Notes: generated by a model not told the origin, from the sequence alone. A stretch of 64,000 nt of DNA from Pseudomonas sp. CFBP 13711 (GCF_014842265.1 NZ_JACYVI010000013.1:113339-177338); one strand, 5' to 3'. Counted from the first letter of the stretch, positions 56,127 to 64,000 are shown. A program made the numbers and translations.

Positions 56127-57392
56127 TCAGCGCTGGGCCGTCTTGCCGCTGGTTGACGCGCTGTTCTCGTGGATCACGCGGGCAATCATCGTGTCGGCGT
56201 CGGCCAGTTGTTTGGCGTAGACATCGGTGGTGAACAGCGGCTGCTTCGGCGGTTGCTGCGCCAGCACCGGACCGCTCTGGTCGTGCAGGTTCACGTCAAC
56301 GGTGGTCGACAGGCCGATGCGCAGCGGATGCTTGGCCAGCTCGTCGGCGTTGATGTGAATCCGCACCGGAATACGCTGGACGATCTTGATCCAGTTACCG
56401 GTGGCGTTCTGTGCGGGCAACAATGCAAACGCACTGCCGGTACCGGCGCCGACGCTGTCCACGGTGCCGCTGTATTTGACGTCGCCGCCATACAGGTCGG
56501 CTTCGATGTCCACCGGCTGGCCGATGCGCATCTGGCCGAGCTGGGTTTCCTTGAAGTTGGCGTCGATCCACAGCTGGTCGAGGGGAATCACGGCCATCAG
56601 CGCAGTGCCCGGTTGAACCCGCTGGCCCAGCTGCACGGTGCGCTTGGCGACGTAACCGGTGACCGGCGCGATCAGCGTGCTGCGCGCGTTGCTCAGGTAG
56701 GCCTGACGCAGTTGCGCGGCCGCCGATTTGACGTCCGGATGCGAGGACACCTGGGTGTCATCCACCAGCGCGGTACTGGTCGCCAGCTGCTGATGGATGT
56801 TGGCCAACGCATTCTGCGCGCTGGTCAGGTCATCCTTGGCGTGGGACAGCTCTTCCTGGGAAATCGCCCCGCCCGCCGCCAGACTGCGACGACGGTTGTA
56901 GTTGTCCTGGGCCTTCTGCACTTCGGCGCGCTGGGCCGCCAGTTGCGCTTTCATGCCATCGACGTTGCTGTACAGACCACGCACCTGACGCACTACTTTT
57001 GCCAGATTGGCTTCGGCACTTTGCAGCGCCACTTCGGCATCATTCGGGTCGAACTGCACCAGCACCTGCCCCTCGCGGACCAGATCGCCGTCGTCGGCGC
57101 CGATGCTGACCACGGTGCCGGTGACTTGCGGGGTGATCTCCACGACGTTGCCGTTTACATAGGCATCGTCGGTGCTCTCGCTCCAGCGACCGTACATTTC
57201 GTACCAGGCCCAGACGCCAAGCACGCCAAGCACCACGACCAGCAGCAGGCCGAGCAACAGCAGCTTGCGCTTGCGCGGGTTCTTGGTCGGTTTGGTCTGC
57301 TCGGCGCCCTTGTCAGCGGCCTTGTCAGGCGCGGAGGCGTTGACGTCCTTTTCTTCGTTTGTAGCGTTGTTGTCGGTAGTGGCAGCGGCCAT
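56127..57392 (-). CDS. emrA: EmrA-type membrane fusion protein
   Basis: This is the periplasmic adaptor of the EmrAB pump, 421 residues. A charged cytoplasmic tail (about 1-42) is followed by one membrane segment (LLLLGLLLVVVLGVLGVWAW). Then come TDDAYVNGNVVEITPQVTG (first lipoyl half), a long coiled-coil hairpin (about 125-225) and VTGYVAKRTVQLGQRVQPG (second half). It lies ten bases downstream of the outer-membrane factor gene and is transcribed toward emrB. Confidence 0.92.
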   Translation of the reverse strand: MAAATTDNNATNEEKDVNASAPDKAADKGAEQTKPTKNPRKRKLLLLGLLLVVVLGVLGVWAWYEMYGRWSESTDDAYVNGNVVEITPQVTGTVVSIGADDGDLVREGQVLVQFDPNDAEVALQSAEANLAKVVRQVRGLYSNVDGMKAQLAAQRAEVQKAQDNYNRRRSLAAGGAISQEELSHAKDDLTSAQNALANIHQQLATSTALVDDTQVSSHPDVKSAAAQLRQAYLSNARSTLIAPVTGYVAKRTVQLGQRVQPGTALMAVIPLDQLWIDANFKETQLGQMRIGQPVDIEADLYGGDVKYSGTVDSVGAGTGSAFALLPAQNATGNWIKIVQRIPVRIHINADELAKHPLRIGLSTTVDVNLHDQSGPVLAQQPPKQPLFTTDVYAKQLADADTMIARVIHENSASTSGKTAQR

Positions 57393-57402
57393 GACGATTA
57401 CC

Positions 57403-58899
57403 TTAATGAGTCAGCGAAGCAGTTGACGGGACGACCGGGGCGGCGTTGTCGCCGGGCTTGCTGTCTTCGAAGCCTCCCCCGAGGGCCTGCATCAACTGGA
57501 TCGAAAGATCGATTCGTTCCGCGTTGAGATCAGCCTGTTGGCGTTGCGATTGCAGCAGTTGTTGCTCGACGCTCAGTACGTCCAGGTAGTTGCCGATCCC
57601 CGAGGAGTAGCGCTGAACGACGGTGTCGTAGGATTTCTGAATCACGTCGGTCGCCTGCTGGCGCGCTTCGATCTGACGGCGGATGTCGCGCAACTGACCG
57701 ATGCCATCGCTGACATCCCCCAGCGCCCGGACCAGCGTCTTGTTGTACTGCGCCACGGCGAGGTCATAGTCGGCGTCCCGCGCATCCAGATCGGCACGGC
57801 GACGGCCGCCGTCGAAGATCGGCAGCGACACCGTCGGCGCGACGTTGAAGAAGCGACTGGCCGAGCCGAACATCGCATCACCCAGCAGCGACTCCACCCC
57901 TGCCGACGCGCTCAGGTTGAGGTTCGGGTAGAAGTTGGTCTTGCTGACGTCGATGTTCTTGCTCGCCGCCTCAACCCGCCAGCGCGCGGCCACCAGATCC
58001 GGGCGACGGCCCAGCAATTCCGCAGGCACCACCGAAGGCAGGGCCACGACAGCAGGCTGCAGCACCGCAGGCCGGCTCAGTTGTTCGCCGCGGTCCGGGC
58101 CTTTGCCCATCAGCACGGCCAGCTGAATCTTGGCGCTGCGCAGGCTTTTTTCCGCGTCTGCCAACGACTCGCGGGAGTTGGCTTCCAGGCTCTGTGTCTG
58201 CTCGTACTGGTACTCGCTGTCGATGCCCGACTTGAAGCGCCGCGATCCCAGGTCAAGCAATTGACTCGTGCGCTTGAGGTCTTCAGCCGCCAGGTCACGG
58301 ACGATGTAGGCCTGGCCCAGGTCGCTGTAAGCGCGGGCGACATCGGCGGCGAGGGTCAATTGCGCTGCTTGCTGATCGACTTCACTGGCACGGGCTTGGC
58401 CCAACGCCGCTTCCCAGGCCGCACGCTGGCCGCCCCACAGGTCGAAGTTGTAATTGAAGCCGGCGCTCAGGCTGCGCAAGGTGCTGTAGCGCCCGCCTGC
58501 CCCGGTCGGGTCCTGATCACGGGCCAGGCGCGAACGGCTGACGCTGGCGTCGGCATCCACGGTCGGCATGCGTTCGGCGTCGGCGGCATAGGCCTGCGCG
58601 GTCGCCTGATGGGTGCGGGCGGCAGCGATCTGCATGTCCGGACTGTCGCGCAGTGCTTCGGTGATCAGGCTATTGAGTTGTGGATCGTCCAGGCTGGTCC
58701 ACCAGTCGCGCTTGGGCCAGGCGGCCGGCGACAGGGTGATGCCATTGAGGCTTTGAGCGGTCTGCAGACTGTTGGCATCGATGCCGACGGCTTCGGTTTT
58801 CAGGCCTTTGGAACTGGCGCAACCGGCCAGCACCAGTGCCACGACTATCAGGCTCAGGGACATGCGCAGGGTCGAGCCCCGCTGGAGGTGAGTGCTCAT
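57403..58899 (-). CDS. Outer-membrane efflux lipoprotein (NodT/OprM type)
   Basis: This is a TolC-like outer-membrane channel of 498 residues with a lipoprotein signal ending LVLAGC. The two homologous coiled-coil halves are visible as Ala/Gln-rich repeats, with AARTHQATAQAYAADAERMP in the first and the LLGRRPDLVAARWRVEAASK hallmark in the middle. It completes the tripartite pump with EmrA and EmrB. The ATG at 58899 overlaps the marR stop as ATGA; an internal ATG twelve codons later is less likely because of this coupling. Confidence 0.9.
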   Translation of the reverse strand: MSTHLQRGSTLRMSLSLIVVALVLAGCASSKGLKTEAVGIDANSLQTAQSLNGITLSPAAWPKRDWWTSLDDPQLNSLITEALRDSPDMQIAAARTHQATAQAYAADAERMPTVDADASVSRSRLARDQDPTGAGGRYSTLRSLSAGFNYNFDLWGGQRAAWEAALGQARASEVDQQAAQLTLAADVARAYSDLGQAYIVRDLAAEDLKRTSQLLDLGSRRFKSGIDSEYQYEQTQSLEANSRESLADAEKSLRSAKIQLAVLMGKGPDRGEQLSRPAVLQPAVVALPSVVPAELLGRRPDLVAARWRVEAASKNIDVSKTNFYPNLNLSASAGVESLLGDAMFGSASRFFNVAPTVSLPIFDGGRRRADLDARDADYDLAVAQYNKTLVRALGDVSDGIGQLRDIRRQIEARQQATDVIQKSYDTVVQRYSSGIGNYLDVLSVEQQLLQSQRQQADLNAERIDLSIQLMQALGGGFEDSKPGDNAAPVVPSTASLTH

Positions 58900-59369
58900 T
58901 GTTCGGCAATCCGGGCAATCGTAATGGGGTCGCCCGAGGCAACCAGAATTTTCGTCAGAATCTTTTCCAGGGCCAGCAGCTCGCTGTCTTCCAGCACCCC
59001 GACCATCTCGTTCATCGCGTGTGCGCCGATTTCCGGCAACAGGTCGGAGAGCGCCTTGCCTTCCTCGGTCAGCACCAGTTGCACCTGACGCCGATCGGAT
59101 TCCGAGCGCGCGCGGGACAGCAGGTTTTTCTGCTCCAGACGGTCGAGCATGCGGGTCATCGAACCACTGTCGAGATTCAACATGCGGCAGATGTCGGCCG
59201 GGGTCTCAGCGCAGAAACGCGCGATCATCACCAGCACTTTGAACTGCTGCGCAGTGACGCCGTGGGGCTCGAGATGCCGGTCGAGGATGCGGTTTTTCAA
59301 TTGTTCAGTCCGGCCCAGCAACATGCCCAGCAGACTGTCGTGAAAATTTTCAGGAGTGAAATGCGCCAT
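58896..59369 (-). CDS. MarR-family regulator of the efflux operon
   Basis: This is a dimeric winged-helix repressor of 157 residues. The recognition region is TPADICRMLNLDSGSMTRML, followed by the wing ARSESDRRQVQLVLT. Family members release DNA when they bind phenolic or other drug-like ligands. It is the first gene of the operon marR - outer-membrane factor - emrA - emrB. Two similar palindromes directly upstream are its likely operators, so it should repress itself and the pump. Confidence 0.92.
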   Translation of the reverse strand: MAHFTPENFHDSLLGMLLGRTEQLKNRILDRHLEPHGVTAQQFKVLVMIARFCAETPADICRMLNLDSGSMTRMLDRLEQKNLLSRARSESDRRQVQLVLTEEGKALSDLLPEIGAHAMNEMVGVLEDSELLALEKILTKILVASGDPITIARIAEQ

Positions 59370-59386
59370 TGATAGCCACCCATTAT

Positions 59387-59431
59387 CTGCTTAGGCAGTG
59401 AATGGAGGGGATCTTACTGCCTAGGCAGTAA
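59387..59431 (-). promoter_or_regulatory. Twin MarR operators
   Basis: TTACTGCCTAGGCAGTAA at 59414-59431 is a perfect 18-base palindrome. CTGCTTAGGCAG at 59387-59398 is a near-perfect copy of its core. Their centres are 30 bases apart, about three helical turns, on the same DNA face, 18 to 62 bases before the marR start. Confidence 0.85.
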
Positions 59432-59513
59432 ACACACAATGAAACAATATTTAGGGTGCGCGAATTCGGACGAACGTAGCTCGCCTGCTGAATGGGTTGT
59501 TTTCTAGAGTGGC

Positions 59514-60122
59514 TTAGAGCGCCGGCACACCGCTGTGGAAGCGGAAATCTTCATCCGGGCTCAGGATCAGCTCGCGCTCGGCCAGGCGGATTTCTTCGAT
59601 CTTGGCGTCGACGTCCGCTTCAGTGCCGTAGGTGTAGGCGAGTTTCAGGTAGTCCTGAAAATGCCGGGCCTCGGACTTGAGCAGGCTGGCGTAAAACTTC
59701 GACAAGTCTTCGTCCAGATGCGGCACCAACGCAGCGAAGCGTTCGCACGAGCGCGCTTCGACGATGGCGCCGACGACCAGCGCGTCGGTCAGGCGATACG
59801 GGTTGTGGGTACGAACGAGTTTGCGCAGCGACCCGGCATAGCGCGCCGAGCTGATGTTGGCCATCGGAATGCCGCGCTTCTTGATGATGCCGATCACTTG
59901 CTCGAAGTGACGCAGCTCTTCGCGCGCCAGCCGGGACATCTTGGCCAGCAGGTCGAACTTGTCGTTGTACTGGAACATGAATTGAAACGCCGCGCCGGCG
60001 GCCTTCTTTTCATTGTTGGCGTGATCGATCAGCAGGATATCCAGATTCTGCAAGGCGGCCTGAACCCAACTGTCGGGCGTGGGGCACAGCAGGAAGGCGT
60101 CGATTTCTGGATAGATCTGCAT
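59514..60122 (-). CDS. miaE: tRNA-(ms2io6A)-hydroxylase
   Basis: MiaE is a ferritin-like di-iron oxygenase that hydroxylates the isopentenyl group of ms2i6A37 in tRNAs reading UNN codons. Candidate iron ligands fall in DHANNEKKAA, REELRHFEQV (ExxH), EARSCERFAAL and SEARHFQDY (ExxH). Length from the chosen start is 202 residues. I prefer the ATG at 60122 (MQIYPEIDAFLLC) because family similarity begins there; an ATG twelve codons upstream is in frame. Neither has a clear Shine-Dalgarno site. Confidence 0.93.
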   Translation of the reverse strand: MQIYPEIDAFLLCPTPDSWVQAALQNLDILLIDHANNEKKAAGAAFQFMFQYNDKFDLLAKMSRLAREELRHFEQVIGIIKKRGIPMANISSARYAGSLRKLVRTHNPYRLTDALVVGAIVEARSCERFAALVPHLDEDLSKFYASLLKSEARHFQDYLKLAYTYGTEADVDAKIEEIRLAERELILSPDEDFRFHSGVPAL

Positions 60123-60241
60123 GGGTTCACGGATGGCTGGCTGGGCAAGGCGCAGCATTATACGGAGCCTGACGGGCAGAGCCAGCGTGCGCAGATGAAA
60201 AGCGCAGGATTTACCGCTCGAGCGCGAGAGTCACGCCACTG

Positions 60242-60715
60242 TCAGACCGCGCCCATCGCATCCTTGAGGAAGCCGGGCGCGATGTAACGCTCGTAGTGCG
60301 CTTCGGACAGCAGGAAGAATTCCCGATCAATGGCATCGCGCAGCTCAGGCAGCGACCAGTCGCGAAACTCCGGCAGTAGCACCATGCCGTAGGCGTCCAG
60401 CTGGTTGATCACCCTCGCGCCCCGGGCAATCAGCTGGTAGGCCCAGCAATATTCCGACTGATGGGGAACGAAGCGAATCTTGCGCTGCTCCAGTTGCGCC
60501 CGCAGCCTGGCCGGGTCGAACACCTCGACTTTCCCCGCCATCACTTGCACCAGCAGCTGTTCAAGGCGCAGCCAGACGGCGCGCTTTGCATCCTCGTCGT
60601 AGCCGTTCCAGTGGATCACTTCGTGGTGAAAGCGCTTGCATCCCCGGCACACGAGGTCGCCGTAGACGGTGGAGCACAGGCCCACGCAGGGCGTCTTGAT
60701 GATTTGATTGGGCAT
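60242..60715 (-). CDS. DUF1289-family Cys-rich protein
   Basis: This is a 157-residue protein whose N-terminus has the DUF1289 pattern PCVGLCSTVYGDLVCRGCKR, four Cys that could bind zinc or an iron-sulfur cluster. The rest (about 60-157) is helical and has no motif I recognise. Stand-alone DUF1289 proteins are usually only 60-80 residues, so this is a longer Pseudomonas form. I start at the ATG at 60715 (MPNQIIKTPC). The function is unknown. It is divergent from acnB. Confidence 0.8.
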   Translation of the reverse strand: MPNQIIKTPCVGLCSTVYGDLVCRGCKRFHHEVIHWNGYDEDAKRAVWLRLEQLLVQVMAGKVEVFDPARLRAQLEQRKIRFVPHQSEYCWAYQLIARGARVINQLDAYGMVLLPEFRDWSLPELRDAIDREFFLLSEAHYERYIAPGFLKDAMGAV

Positions 60716-60802
60716 GGCAAGGGAACACGACGGCGAACGAAACAAGCCGGCATGTTAGCCCTTTGTCTAACGAGGTACACCCTTCAACCTGTAGGGGCTA
60801 AC

Positions 60803-60831
60803 TTAACTTCAGCGTTTTTTTACCGTAGAAT
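60803..60831 (+). promoter_or_regulatory. Sigma-70 promoter of acnB
   Basis: TTAACT, 17 bases, then TAGAAT. The predicted start near 60838 gives a leader of about 300 nt before acnB, which contains the structured element at 60862-61025. Confidence 0.6.
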
Positions 60832-60861
60832 CACCGGGCCTTTTAAGGCGCCAATGTCCGT

Positions 60862-61025
60862 TGGAAGCTGTTTTCAAAGCGTCACGAGCACAGTCAGGGC
60901 TTTTTACGATAAGCCGGCGAGCCACTTATCGTACAAAGCCCGCCCCGCAGTCCGGTTTGACGCGAGTCCCTCGCGTCCCCTCCCCGACCGATCATGCAGG
61001 CGTAAAACTTTGAAAACAGCTTCTG
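60862..61025 (+). ncRNA. Predicted three-way-junction RNA element in the acnB leader
   Basis: An outer stem pairs AAGCTGTTTTCAAAG (60865-60879) with CTTTGAAAACAGCTT (61008-61022), a perfect 15 bp that extends by three more pairs including two G-U. It encloses two hairpins. Hairpin A is GGGCTTT/AAAGCCC plus TACGATAAG/CTTATCGTA, 60897-60941, with one mismatch. Hairpin B is GACGCGAG-TCC-CTCGCGTC, 60959-60977, perfect. The element starts about 24 nt after the predicted transcription start and ends 117 nt before the GTG of acnB. It could be a cis-regulatory RNA or an independent small RNA. A miniature inverted-repeat element is the alternative reading. Confidence 0.55.
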
Positions 61026-61141
61026 TTGGAGATCGTCAGCTTCCTGCCAAGAAACTTTAAAAAGTTCGAGAGCGCCGATGCGGACCTTCTCTGGATGAGC
61101 GTCCCGGACACCCATTTGGGACCACTGATGAGGGTAATACT

Positions 61142-63742
61142 GTGCTTGAAGCCTACCGTAAACACATCGAAGAGCGTGCCGCCCAGGGTATCGTGCCCCA
61201 GCCGCTTAACGCCGAACAAACTGCAGGCCTGGTCGAGCTGCTGAAAAATCCACCGGCTGGCGAAGAAGCTTTCCTGCTTGACCTGATCACCAATCGCGTT
61301 CCACCGGGCGTTGACGAAGCTGCCTACGTCAAAGCCGGTTTCCTTTCTGCCCTGGCCAAGGGCGAAGTTCATTCCCCTCTGCTGCACAAGAAGCGCGCCG
61401 TCGAACTGCTCGGCACCATGCAGGGCGGCTACAACATCGTGACCATGGTTGATCTGCTGGACGACGCCGAGCTGGCACCCGTCGCTGCAGAGCAACTGAA
61501 GCACACCCTGCTGATGTTCGATGCCTTCCACGACGTCGCTGAAAAAGCCAAGAACGGCAACGCACACGCCAAGGGCGTGCTGCAGTCCTGGGCTGACGGC
61601 GAGTGGTTCCAGAAGCGTCCGACCCTGGCCGAAAAGATCAGCCTGCGCGTCTTCAAGGTCACCGGCGAAACCAACACCGACGACCTGTCGCCTGCGCCTG
61701 ACGCCTGGTCCCGCCCGGACATCCCGCTGCACGCCCTGGCCATGCTGAAAATGGCCCGCGATGGCATCGTCCCTGACGTGCAAGGCTCCATCGGTCCGAT
61801 GCAGCAGATTGAAGACATGCGCAGCCAGGGTTTCCCTATCGCCTACGTCGGTGACGTGGTCGGTACCGGTTCCTCGCGTAAATCGGCCACCAACTCGGTG
61901 CTGTGGTTCTTCGGCGACGACATCCCGAACGTGCCGAACAAGCGTGCCGGCGGCTTCTGCTTCGGCAGCAAGATCGCACCGATCTTCTACAACACCATGG
62001 AAGATGCGGGCGCCCTGCCGATCGAGTTCGACGTATCGAACATCAACATGGGCGACGTCATCGACGTTTACCCGTATGCCGGCAAAGTCACCAAACATGG
62101 CACCGACGAAGTCCTGGCGACCTTCGAACTGAAGACGCCTGTGCTGCTTGACGAAGTCCGCGCTGGCGGCCGTATTCCGCTGATCATCGGCCGTGGCCTG
62201 ACCGGCAAGGCCCGCACCGAACTGGGCCTGCCGCCTTCGACGCTGTTCAAGCTGCCTGACGTTCCCGCTGCCAGCACCAAGGGTTTCACCCTGGCGCAGA
62301 AGATGGTCGGAAAGGCCTGCGGCACCGACGGTATCCGTCCGGGCACTTACTGCGAGCCGAAGATGACCACCGTCGGTTCTCAGGACACCACCGGTCCCAT
62401 GACCCGTGACGAACTGAAAGACCTGGCGTGCCTGGGCTTCTCAACCGATCTGGTGATGCAGTCGTTCTGCCACACCGCGGCGTATCCGAAGCCGATCGAC
62501 GTCAAGACTCACCACACGCTGCCTGACTTCATCATGACCCGTGGCGGCGTTTCCCTGCGTCCGGGCGACGGCATCATCCACAGCTGGCTGAACCGCATGC
62601 TGCTGCCGGACACCGTCGGTACCGGTGGTGACTCCCACACCCGTTTCCCGATCGGTATCTCGTTCCCGGCCGGTTCCGGGCTGGTCGCGTTCGCCGCTGC
62701 CACTGGCGTCATGCCGCTGGACATGCCGGAGTCGATCCTGGTTCGTTTCAAGGGCAAGCTGCAACCGGGCGTCACCCTGCGCGACCTGGTTCATGCGATT
62801 CCGTACTACGCCATTCAGAAAGGCCTGCTGACGGTCGAGAAGAAAGGCAAGAAGAACGCGTTCTCCGGTCGCATTCTGGAGATCGAAGGTCTGGAAACCC
62901 TGACCGTCGAACAGGCTTTCGAACTGTCCGACGCTTCGGCCGAACGCTCTGCCGCTGGTTGCACCATCAAGCTGTCGAAAGAGTCGATCGCCGAGTACCT
63001 GAAGTCGAACATCACCCTGCTGCGCTGGATGATCGGCGAAGGCTACGGCGACCCGCGTACCCTGGAGCGTCGTGCTCAGGCGATGGAAGCCTGGGTGGCC
63101 AACCCAGAACTGCTGGAAGCCGATGCTGACGCGGAATACGCCGAGATCATCGAGATCGATCTGGCCGACGTGAAAGAGCCTGTGCTCTGCGCGCCGAACG
63201 ACCCGGACGATGCCCGTCTGTTGTCGAGCGTCGCTGGCGAGAAGATCGACGAGGTGTTCATCGGTTCGTGCATGACCAACATCGGCCACTTCCGCGCCGC
63301 CGGCAAGTTGCTGGAGCAGGTGAAGGGTCAGTTGCCGACGCGTCTGTGGCTGTCGCCGCCGACGAAGATGGACGCTCATCAGTTGACCGAGGAAGGTTAC
63401 TACGGCATTTACGGCAAGGCTGGCGCGCGCATGGAAATGCCGGGCTGTTCGCTGTGCATGGGTAACCAGGCACGTGTTGAGCCGAATTCGACGGTGGTGT
63501 CGACGTCGACCCGTAACTTCCCGAACCGTTTGGGTGATGGGGCGAACGTGTATCTGGCGTCGGCTGAGTTGGCGTCGGTGGCGTCGATTCTGGGTCGTCT
63601 GCCGACGGTCGAGGAGTATATGGAGTACGCGGGCAAGATCGACAGTATGGCTGCCGATGTTTACCGTTACTTGAGCTTCGATCAGATCGCGGAATTCCGT
63701 GAGGCTGCAGCGAACGCTAATATCCCGGTTGTTCAGGCTTAA
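61142..63742 (+). CDS. acnB: Aconitate hydratase B
   Basis: AcnB interconverts citrate and isocitrate in the TCA cycle, using a [4Fe-4S] cluster; AcnB-type enzymes can also bind mRNA when iron is scarce. The N-terminal HEAT-like domain (about 1-160) is present. The swivel domain, with the GDVVGTGSSRKSATNS region, precedes the core, which is the B-type order. Cluster cysteines lie in FIGSCMTNIGHF and MPGCSLCMGNQARV, plus one in the QSFCHTAAYPKP region. Length is 866. The start is GTG at 61142, with GAGGG nine bases upstream. A long structured leader precedes it and a strong terminator follows. Confidence 0.96.
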   Translation: MLEAYRKHIEERAAQGIVPQPLNAEQTAGLVELLKNPPAGEEAFLLDLITNRVPPGVDEAAYVKAGFLSALAKGEVHSPLLHKKRAVELLGTMQGGYNIVTMVDLLDDAELAPVAAEQLKHTLLMFDAFHDVAEKAKNGNAHAKGVLQSWADGEWFQKRPTLAEKISLRVFKVTGETNTDDLSPAPDAWSRPDIPLHALAMLKMARDGIVPDVQGSIGPMQQIEDMRSQGFPIAYVGDVVGTGSSRKSATNSVLWFFGDDIPNVPNKRAGGFCFGSKIAPIFYNTMEDAGALPIEFDVSNINMGDVIDVYPYAGKVTKHGTDEVLATFELKTPVLLDEVRAGGRIPLIIGRGLTGKARTELGLPPSTLFKLPDVPAASTKGFTLAQKMVGKACGTDGIRPGTYCEPKMTTVGSQDTTGPMTRDELKDLACLGFSTDLVMQSFCHTAAYPKPIDVKTHHTLPDFIMTRGGVSLRPGDGIIHSWLNRMLLPDTVGTGGDSHTRFPIGISFPAGSGLVAFAAATGVMPLDMPESILVRFKGKLQPGVTLRDLVHAIPYYAIQKGLLTVEKKGKKNAFSGRILEIEGLETLTVEQAFELSDASAERSAAGCTIKLSKESIAEYLKSNITLLRWMIGEGYGDPRTLERRAQAMEAWVANPELLEADADAEYAEIIEIDLADVKEPVLCAPNDPDDARLLSSVAGEKIDEVFIGSCMTNIGHFRAAGKLLEQVKGQLPTRLWLSPPTKMDAHQLTEEGYYGIYGKAGARMEMPGCSLCMGNQARVEPNSTVVSTSTRNFPNRLGDGANVYLASAELASVASILGRLPTVEEYMEYAGKIDSMAADVYRYLSFDQIAEFREAAANANIPVVQA

Positions 63743-63763
63743 TAGCTGAGACCGTGTTGAGAG

Positions 63764-63788
63764 AACCCCGCTTCGGCGGGGTTTTTTT
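63764..63788 (+). terminator. Terminator of acnB
   Basis: AACCCCGC-TTCG-GCGGGGTT is a perfect stem with a stable tetraloop, followed by a T-tract, 21 bases past the acnB stop. Confidence 0.92.
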
Positions 63789-63849
63789 ATGGCTAGTGTA
63801 TTAGTAGGACCGGCTCCAGCCGGGAATTGTGCGTTGACGCTGATAGGGT

Positions 63850-63909
63850 CTGCTTGGGGGCAGACTGTTTCGCCTTCGGCGAGTTACTTGGAAAAGCACC
63901 CCAAGTAAC
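63850..63909. repeat. Pseudomonas intergenic repeat with two hairpins
   Basis: GTCTGCTTGGGGGCAGAC, then CGCCTTCGGCGAG, then GTTACTTGG/CCAAGTAAC (63883-63891 with 63901-63909) form successive short stems. Text of this kind (CGCCTTCGGCGAGTTACTT) recurs between Pseudomonas genes. It lies 15 bases from the putative insertion-sequence edge. Confidence 0.45.
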
Positions 63910-63944
63910 CAAGGGTGCCTGCAGTGGTCTAATTTCCCCGGACA

Positions 63945-63975
63945 CCTCGATAAGTGGAAAATACATTTATCGAGG
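63945..63975 (+). promoter_or_regulatory. Hairpin covering the transposase ribosome-binding site
   Basis: CCTCGATAA and TTATCGAGG form a perfect nine-base stem around a 13-base loop. The 3' arm contains GAGG of the GAGGAG Shine-Dalgarno sequence for the start codon at 63984. Confidence 0.65.
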
Positions 63976-63983
63976 AGTTCTAC

Positions 63984-64000
63984 ATGACCAGAAAGCGCAA
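63984..64000 (+). CDS. Start of putative transposase OrfA (partial)
   Basis: Only five codons (MTRKR) lie in the window. GAGGAG precedes the ATG by seven bases. The basic N-terminus fits the helix-turn-helix OrfA of IS3-family transposases, but so little sequence is present that this rests mainly on the flanking inverted-repeat-like end. Confidence 0.45.

Larger units (their letters stand above)
63925..64000 (+). mobile_element. Left end of a putative IS3-family insertion sequence (partial)
   Basis: TGGTCTAATTTCCCCGGACA at 63925 looks like a terminal inverted repeat beginning TG, as in IS3-family elements. A transposase-like start codon follows about 60 bases inside. The right end and the inverted-repeat partner are outside the window, so the family call is tentative. 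Confidence 0.55.

Noticed and set aside
54495..56156. A 553-codon plus-strand frame opposite emrB
   Set aside because: Its translation is hydrophilic and low in complexity, while the minus strand encodes a typical 14-helix transporter.

Overview
The window is chromosomal DNA of a Pseudomonas species, most likely from the fluorescens/syringae side of the genus. The evidence is the gene content and order (tig-clpP-clpX-lon-hupB-ppiD; tRNA-Arg/His/Leu before folD; gloB-methyltransferase-rnhA-dnaQ; glnS-cysS beside ppiB-lpxH; acnB), high G+C coding sequence, and four copies of the typical Pseudomonas REP family (core GTGGGAGCGAGC/TTGCTCGCGAAG) in inverted pairs. Most of the window is core genome. 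I see no rRNA, CRISPR array, prophage or plasmid origin.

Layout. 1-3.75 kb: an HlyD/DHA2 drug-efflux pair (minus) and an orphan XdhC-like molybdoenzyme maturation gene. 4.2-6.4 kb: a single-ORF EgtB-EgtD fusion for ergothioneine, whose last 28 bp are repeated 220 bp downstream around a REP pair. 6.7-9.0 kb: 3-hydroxyisobutyryl-CoA hydrolase plus acyl-CoA dehydrogenase (valine/isobutyryl-CoA branch). 9.0-14.3 kb: a 1765-residue toxin-like protein with a C-terminal HELSH metallopeptidase-like domain. 14.5-16.3 kb: FMN reductase, a 70-residue small protein and a streptothricin-acetyltransferase-like GNAT. 16.4-21.3 kb: dnaQ, rnhA, a methyltransferase, gloB and mltD. 21.4-29.6 kb: a YejABEF-type peptide ABC importer with two tandem binding proteins, then fabI. 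29.9-38.4 kb: the proteostasis block ppiD, hupB, lon, clpX, clpP, tig, all on the minus strand. 38.8-39.2 kb: three tRNA genes. 39.5 kb: folD.

40.4-48.7 kb: a complete glycerol-type ABC importer operon (glpSTPQUV order, minus strand) divergent from a sigma-54-dependent AcoR-like activator. The spacer holds a near-consensus -24/-12 promoter and seven TGAACA half-sites, so the control circuit can be read from sequence. The two ATPases have complementary defects in their conserved motifs, which predicts an asymmetric motor with one competent ATP site. 48.9-49.5 kb: a Phd/VapC-type toxin-antitoxin pair.

49.7-54.3 kb: cysS, glnS, ppiB and lpxH. 54.5-59.4 kb: a MarR-outer-membrane factor-EmrA-EmrB efflux operon with twin palindromic operators 30 bp apart. 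59.5-60.7 kb: miaE and a DUF1289 protein. 61.1-63.7 kb: acnB, preceded by a sigma-70-type promoter and a roughly 300-nt leader containing a strongly predicted three-way-junction structure; this is the best candidate for an undescribed element here. The right edge enters what looks like an IS3-family insertion sequence.

Functional assignments rest on motif and family recognition by eye. No similarity searches, folding programs or promoter models were run.
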